Assembly: GCA_044464765.1 (NCBI GenBank)
Contig: JBIQKZ010000006.1
Span: forward strand, 62,001 to 126,000
Direction: 5' to 3'
Source of the DNA: JBIQKZ01 sp044464765
Lineage (GTDB): Bacteria > Pseudomonadota > Gammaproteobacteria > Burkholderiales > Burkholderiaceae_B
Length of the DNA stretch: 64,000 bases
Positions 61,355-64,000 of this stretch are shown here, one piece after another. Made by a program: the position numbers and the translations under genes. Numbering within the stretch: the first letter of the stretch is position 1; every line of letters starts with the position of its first letter. The notes under the pieces were generated by a model. That model ran no database searches. It was not told where the DNA came from and saw only the letters and a program-made list of their open reading frames with translations.

Positions 61355-61393
61355 CAAAAAAGCGACCTGGGGCGTAAGCCCGCCAAGTCGCTT
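61355..61393 (-). terminator. Terminator between hflC and hisZ
   Basis: Minus-strand AAGCGACTTGG..GGGC-TTAC-GCCC..CAGGTCGCTT stem (one mismatch or wobble) then TTTTT. It ends only 39 bp before the hisZ ATG, so hisZ must have a very short promoter region or be expressed by read-through. Confidence 0.82.
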
Positions 61394-61492
61394 GCGGATA
61401 GATTAAAAACTTACGGCGTATTGTAGCGTGTTGTTGCGCCAAGCCAAAATGGCAACCCGCCACCGGGCGAAATTGCCATTTCTTTATTTGGC

Positions 61493-62413
61493 TTAGTGTG
61501 CCGTTTGGCTAGTTGCGGAAGCGCCGGCGCCGGCCACTGGCGCCTTGCCCAATGACGAGCCCCAGAACTTGAAGAAGTCGTTTTCGGGGCTTAGCACCAG
61601 GATATCGCTGTCCTTGGCAAAGGCGTCGCGATAGCTTTCCAGGCTTTTGTAGAAGCTGTAGAAATCAGGATTCTTGCCATAGGCATCGGCGTAGATGGCG
61701 GCAGCCGCGGCGTCGCCTTCACCCCGTATGCCTTGCGCTTCGGCATAGGCTTGGGCAAGAAGCTCCGCTCGCTGGCGATCGGCCTGCGCACGAATTCGCT
61801 CGCTATCGGCGGCGCCCGTGGCGCGCAGACGGTTGGCCTCTTCCTTGCGCTCGGCCTCCATACGCCGGTAGACCGATTCCGAAATTTCCGGAGCGAAGTC
61901 GATGCGGCGCAAGCGTACATCGACCACTTCCACGCCCAAGGGCTTGGCGCGGTTATCGACGTTGGTGAGCATTTCCTTCATGATGTTGCCTCGCTCGTTC
62001 GAGACGACTTCCTTGACCGTGCGCACGTTCACCGATGCGTTCAAGGCGTCGCGAATCTGCGCTGACAAGCGCTCTTCGGCGGCACGCGTGTTGGCGCCGA
62101 ACGTCACATAATACTGAAGCGGATCGCTGATACGCCATTTGACGAAGGAGTCGATCAGCAGGTTTTTCTTTTCAGCGGTTTGAATACGTTCTGGGTCTTT
62201 GGACTCGATGGTCTGCAGGCGCTTGTCCAGCAAGGTGACAGTTTCGAAGGGCGGCGGCAGTTTGAAATACAAGCCGGGTTCGGTGATGGTGTCACGCACC
62301 TCGCCCAGCGCGAATACCAACGCGGCATCCCGTTCGCGCACCACAAACACGCAAGACGAAAGAATTGCCAGCAAAATGACCAGGCCGACCAAATAGGGGA
62401 AAAAACGTTGCAT
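61493..62413 (-). CDS. hflC: HflC, SPFH-domain modulator of FtsH
   Basis: 306 aa, one amino-terminal membrane helix (FFPYLVGLVILLAILSSCVF) and a periplasmic SPFH domain (VVRERDAALVFALGEVRDTI, DKRLQTIESKDPERIQTAEK), with coiled coil in the Arg/Glu/Ala-rich ERKEEANRLRATGAADSERI region. Works with HflK as a large cage around FtsH. Starts 12 bp after hflK. Confidence 0.95.
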   Translation of the reverse strand: MQRFFPYLVGLVILLAILSSCVFVVRERDAALVFALGEVRDTITEPGLYFKLPPPFETVTLLDKRLQTIESKDPERIQTAEKKNLLIDSFVKWRISDPLQYYVTFGANTRAAEERLSAQIRDALNASVNVRTVKEVVSNERGNIMKEMLTNVDNRAKPLGVEVVDVRLRRIDFAPEISESVYRRMEAERKEEANRLRATGAADSERIRAQADRQRAELLAQAYAEAQGIRGEGDAAAAAIYADAYGKNPDFYSFYKSLESYRDAFAKDSDILVLSPENDFFKFWGSSLGKAPVAGAGASATSQTAH

Positions 62414-62425
62414 CGTGGCGGTCTC

Positions 62426-63742
62426 CTAGCGGGAATAAGGGTTCGTCAGTGTCGACGGCGCGCCGGACGACGTCGATCCGGCTCGCGGCGAAGTGCTCGA
62501 AGCCTGATTCGAAGGAGACTGAGTGGCAACGGCGGCGCTGCCGGCCACCGAGACGGTAGACGATGAATCGGCGCTTTCACGAGCCACCTGCTGCGCAATC
62601 TTGTCCAGCGGCAAATACAACATATTGTTGCCGGCCTGTGAATCCACCATGATCTTGCCGGTATTTTTCAGGATGTCCTGCATGGTCGACAAGTACATGC
62701 GTTCGCGCGTAACTTGCGGCGCCTTGCTGAACTCGGCCTCGATGCTGGTGAAGCGCGCGGTATCGCCTTGCGCATCGCCAACGACCTTGGCCCGGTAGCC
62801 TTCGGCATCCTGCATCATGCGCGACACCTGGCCCTGGGCTTCTGGCAGCACGCGGCTGGCATAGGCATTACCCTCGTTGATCTGTCGCTCACGATCCTGC
62901 CCCGCCTTGACGGCGTCGTCGAAGGCCGCCTGCACTTGCTCGGGCGGCTGCACGTTCTGGATCGCAACAGTACTGATCTGGATTCCGGTCTCGTATCGGT
63001 TCAGGATGTCTTGGGCAAACCGCTGCACCTTGGCGGCAATTTCAGTTCGGCCGGAATAAAGCACCGAATCCATAGGTTGCTGGCCAACGACTTCGCGCAT
63101 GGCGGTTTCGACCGCCTGGCGTACGGACTCGTCGGGCTGGCTGGTTTTGAACAGGTAATCGGGCGCGCCATTGGGCGCCAGACGATACTGCACCACGAAT
63201 TGCAAATCGACGATGTTCTCGTCGGTGGTCAGCATGAGTGATTCAGTCAACACCTTGTTGCGCGACGACCCCCGGAAACCGACCTCGAATGTACGCAATT
63301 GCGAGATATTCACGGTTTGGTCATCTTCGATCGGATAAGGTAGACGCCACTGAAGACCGGGTGTCAGGGTTTTGGTGTAGGCGCCGAAACGGGTAACAAC
63401 CGCAACCGTACCTTCCTGAACAATAATAAAACCGCTGGCGAGCCATAGCGCAATGATGATGGCGATGATGACGCCGACCATCTTGGGCGAGCCCTTAGGC
63501 AGGGTTGGGCCGCTCAGGCCGGGCCGATTGCCCCCGCCACCGCCGCCGCGCCGACCCTTGCGGCCGAACAGGGCGCCCAGGCGATTATTGAAATCGCGCC
63601 ACACCTCATCGAGGTCGGGCGGGCCGCCCTGGTCGGGCCGGCGTGGCGGTTCGGAGCCACCATTGCGCGAATCGGAGCCACCGCTGTTGTTCCTGCCCCA
63701 GCCGGGATCATTGAGATTGAATATCTTGGAAATTGAACGCAT
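62426..63742 (-). CDS. hflK: HflK, SPFH-domain modulator of FtsH
   Basis: 438 aa from the ATG at 63742 (AGGAA five bases upstream). A cytoplasmic Gly/Arg/Pro-rich head (NNSGGSDSRNGGSEPPRRPD), a membrane helix (MVGVIIAIIIALWLASGFII), then the SPFH domain (VVTRFGAYTKTLTPGLQWRL) and a Ser/Ala-rich tail. Overlaps the end of hflX by 35 bp. Confidence 0.95.
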   Translation of the reverse strand: MRSISKIFNLNDPGWGRNNSGGSDSRNGGSEPPRRPDQGGPPDLDEVWRDFNNRLGALFGRKGRRGGGGGGNRPGLSGPTLPKGSPKMVGVIIAIIIALWLASGFIIVQEGTVAVVTRFGAYTKTLTPGLQWRLPYPIEDDQTVNISQLRTFEVGFRGSSRNKVLTESLMLTTDENIVDLQFVVQYRLAPNGAPDYLFKTSQPDESVRQAVETAMREVVGQQPMDSVLYSGRTEIAAKVQRFAQDILNRYETGIQISTVAIQNVQPPEQVQAAFDDAVKAGQDRERQINEGNAYASRVLPEAQGQVSRMMQDAEGYRAKVVGDAQGDTARFTSIEAEFSKAPQVTRERMYLSTMQDILKNTGKIMVDSQAGNNMLYLPLDKIAQQVARESADSSSTVSVAGSAAVATQSPSNQASSTSPRAGSTSSGAPSTLTNPYSR

Positions 63743-64000
63743 TGTTTCCTGTCGTTTGACCTGCCTGAACAATTGCCCCACGCAACCCGTCCAGGCCAGC
63801 ACGCCTTAAAGCGCTTACAAATACTCGCGCAATGGTACCATGTTCATCGCGCTCCACGCGGGGCTCGTAGCCGGCCTCGTCTATTTTGTTGTACACCAAA
63901 ATCGTTGGAACATCGGCTGCACCGATGTCGGCCAACACCTTTTTTACCTCGGCAATCTGCTCATCGCGCTGATGGCTGGACGCATCCACCACATGCAGCA
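63708..64000 (-). CDS. hflX: GTPase HflX (only the C-terminal part in window)
   Basis: The visible 97 codons read LHVVDASSHQRDEQIAEVKK, then VPTILVYNKIDEAGYEP with the G4 motif NKID, and VSALRRAGLDGLRGAI with the G5 element. HflX splits stalled or heat-damaged ribosomes. The amino-terminal domain and G1-G3 lie beyond base 64000. First in the usual hflX-hflK-hflC order. Confidence 0.92.
   Translation of the reverse strand, partial: LHVVDASSHQRDEQIAEVKKVLADIGAADVPTILVYNKIDEAGYEPRVERDEHGTIARVFVSALRRAGLDGLRGAIVQAGQTTGNNAFNFQDIQSQ

Overview
The window is bacterial chromosome from a moderately GC-rich betaproteobacterium, most likely family Alcaligenaceae (the Bordetella / Achromobacter / Pusillimonas group). 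This is judged from gene content and order (hemCDXY, sucCD, recA-recX, rpsU-dnaG-rpoD, hflX-hflK-hflC-hisZ-purA), the lysine/alanine-rich RpoD amino terminus and overall protein character. No species call is possible without a search. Coding density is high. There are no rRNA genes, intact phages, insertion sequences or CRISPR arrays. One tRNA gene (CAU anticodon) lies near 38.9 kb. Both window ends cut genes: nagZ at the left and hflX at the right.

Left third (1-22 kb). nagZ, acpS and a PaaG-type enoyl-CoA isomerase/hydratase run leftward. orn is divergent from an M48 (Ste24-like) protease and rsgA. A Nudix CoA pyrophosphatase and rplS follow. Next comes an accessory stretch of very small genes: a 53-aa membrane protein behind a promoter carrying two perfect LexA-type boxes, and an entericidin-like lipoprotein. 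After ppa comes the haem block hemC-hemD-hemX-hemY, preceded by a TerC-family membrane protein and a 42-aa one-helix protein wedged between TerC and hemC. sucC-sucD, a DUF2889 protein, metE with a divergent metR-type regulator, a palindromic intergenic element, recX and recA (with its own LexA box) complete this part.

Middle (22-45 kb). An OmpR-type two-component system, a metabolite:H+ symporter with an extra periplasmic loop, and rdgC lie on the plus strand. pyrB is unusual: the aspartate carbamoyltransferase carries an N-terminal helix-turn-helix domain, and matching palindromes sit in front of the gene. A lipoprotein with a SecDF-P1-head-like domain, pbpC and a 2010-aa alpha-2-macroglobulin form a cell-envelope group. 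The urea ABC transporter operon urtABCDE follows, behind an exact sigma-54 -24/-12 promoter with NtrC-like sites upstream. No urease genes occur in the window.

Right third (45-64 kb). This part holds a second entericidin, an ankyrin protein, nagB, an Ivy-type lysozyme inhibitor flanked by small hydrophilic proteins, two MFS transporters, a GspC-like protein paired with a minimal prepilin peptidase, and a MarR regulator. The macromolecular synthesis operon rpsU-dnaG-rpoD, a phosphoribosyltransferase, purA, hisZ, hflC, hflK and the end of hflX complete it.

The most promising candidates for undescribed biology are the SOS-controlled small membrane protein near 6.5-6.9 kb and the HTH-ATCase fusion with its cognate-looking operators near 28.8 kb.
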